A stretch of 5,758 nucleotides of DNA from Spirochaetales bacterium (GTDB lineage Bacteria > Spirochaetota > Spirochaetia > SZUA-6 > DRHE01), in NCBI GenBank assembly GCA_023136785.1, contig JAGLQP010000142.1, positions 1 to 5,758 of the forward strand, in the 5' to 3' direction. Numbering within the stretch: the stretch's first letter is position 1; each line of letters starts with the position of its first letter. This document shows positions 5,636 through 5,758 of this stretch, in pieces. The notes under the pieces were generated by a model. That model was given only the letters and a program-made list of their open reading frames with translations. It made no database searches and had not been told where the DNA came from. The position numbers were made by a program, and so were the translations under genes.

Positions 5636-5758
5636 TCATTCACGTTTGCGCTGAAAGCCCCGAAATGCCCCCAAGTTGTCTGGCTTTGGCGAACGCTTTC
5701 CGCTCTCCAGTTCTCGAATTAGATCCACTACCAATCGATTGCAGGGTACGGGAACCCC
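5636..5758 (-). CDS. C-terminus of a ketopantoate reductase-like protein (5' cut by window edge)
   Basis: On the minus strand a frame runs from the window edge to TGA (5636-5638) and gives 40 residues beginning GVPVPCNRLVVDLIRELESG. This resembles the last helix of 2-dehydropantoate 2-reductases (PanE/ApbA family), where a 'GvptPvn..v..li...E' pattern is common just before the end. Such enzymes reduce ketopantoate with NADPH on the route to pantothenate, coenzyme A and acyl-carrier protein; many paralogues act on other 2-keto acids. A basic tail (FRGFQRKRE) ends the protein. It lies 21 bp upstream of tetR, so the two are probably cotranscribed. Only the tail is visible, so the call rests on one short motif, and the catalytic part and NADPH-binding domain lie outside the window. 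Confidence 0.62.
   Translation of the reverse strand, partial: GVPVPCNRLVVDLIRELESGKRSPKPDNLGAFRGFQRKRE

Noticed and set aside
5237..5722. A 161-codon plus-strand frame across tetR and its upstream gene
   Set aside because: It overlaps a sure TetR helix-turn-helix on the opposite strand and shows no recognisable domain.

Overview
The window is a compact bacterial, chromosome-like segment with moderately high GC and strongly GC-biased third codon positions. It holds five complete genes and two gene ends cut by the window edges. Four of the five complete genes have AGGAG-type ribosome binding sites; the VOC gene has none. No mobile elements, tRNA, rRNA or CRISPR repeats were seen. The organism cannot be named with confidence. 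The clear Shine-Dalgarno sites and a perfect TTGACA -35 box argue against a typical Bacteroidota member, although the lipid-type genes resemble Bacteroidota enzymes. A spirochaete or another Gram-negative lineage is possible, but that is only an impression.

Layout from left to right: (1) the C-terminal end of an unrecognised plus-strand gene (3-152) and a 165-bp spacer; (2) a plus-strand protein of two double-module VOC (glyoxalase/dioxygenase fold) halves (318-1379); (3) a minus-strand assimilatory APS reductase, cysH (1383-2090), tail to tail with the VOC gene; (4) a 298-bp AT-rich divergent regulatory region with a 16-bp perfect palindrome; (5) a plus-strand cysteate synthase (2389-3693) followed after 18 bp by (6) an alpha-oxoamine synthase of the serine palmitoyltransferase / cysteate acyltransferase type (3712 or 3715 to 4959); (7) a minus-strand TetR regulator (4979-5614), convergent with the synthase, preceded on the same strand by (8) the C-terminus of a ketopantoate-reductase-like protein (5636-5758).

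The central reading is a sulfonolipid (capnine-type) biosynthesis locus. APS reductase turns adenylylsulfate into sulfite. Cysteate synthase joins sulfite to O-phosphoserine to give L-cysteate. The alpha-oxoamine synthase then condenses cysteate with a fatty acyl thioester to give a 3-keto-sulfonolipid base, just as serine palmitoyltransferase does with serine. No sulfite reductase, cysteine synthase, biotin gene or coenzyme M gene is present in the window, which favours this reading. The ketoreductase and N-acyltransferase expected for a finished sulfonolipid are not here. The VOC protein and the TetR regulator are candidate accessory and control parts of unknown role.
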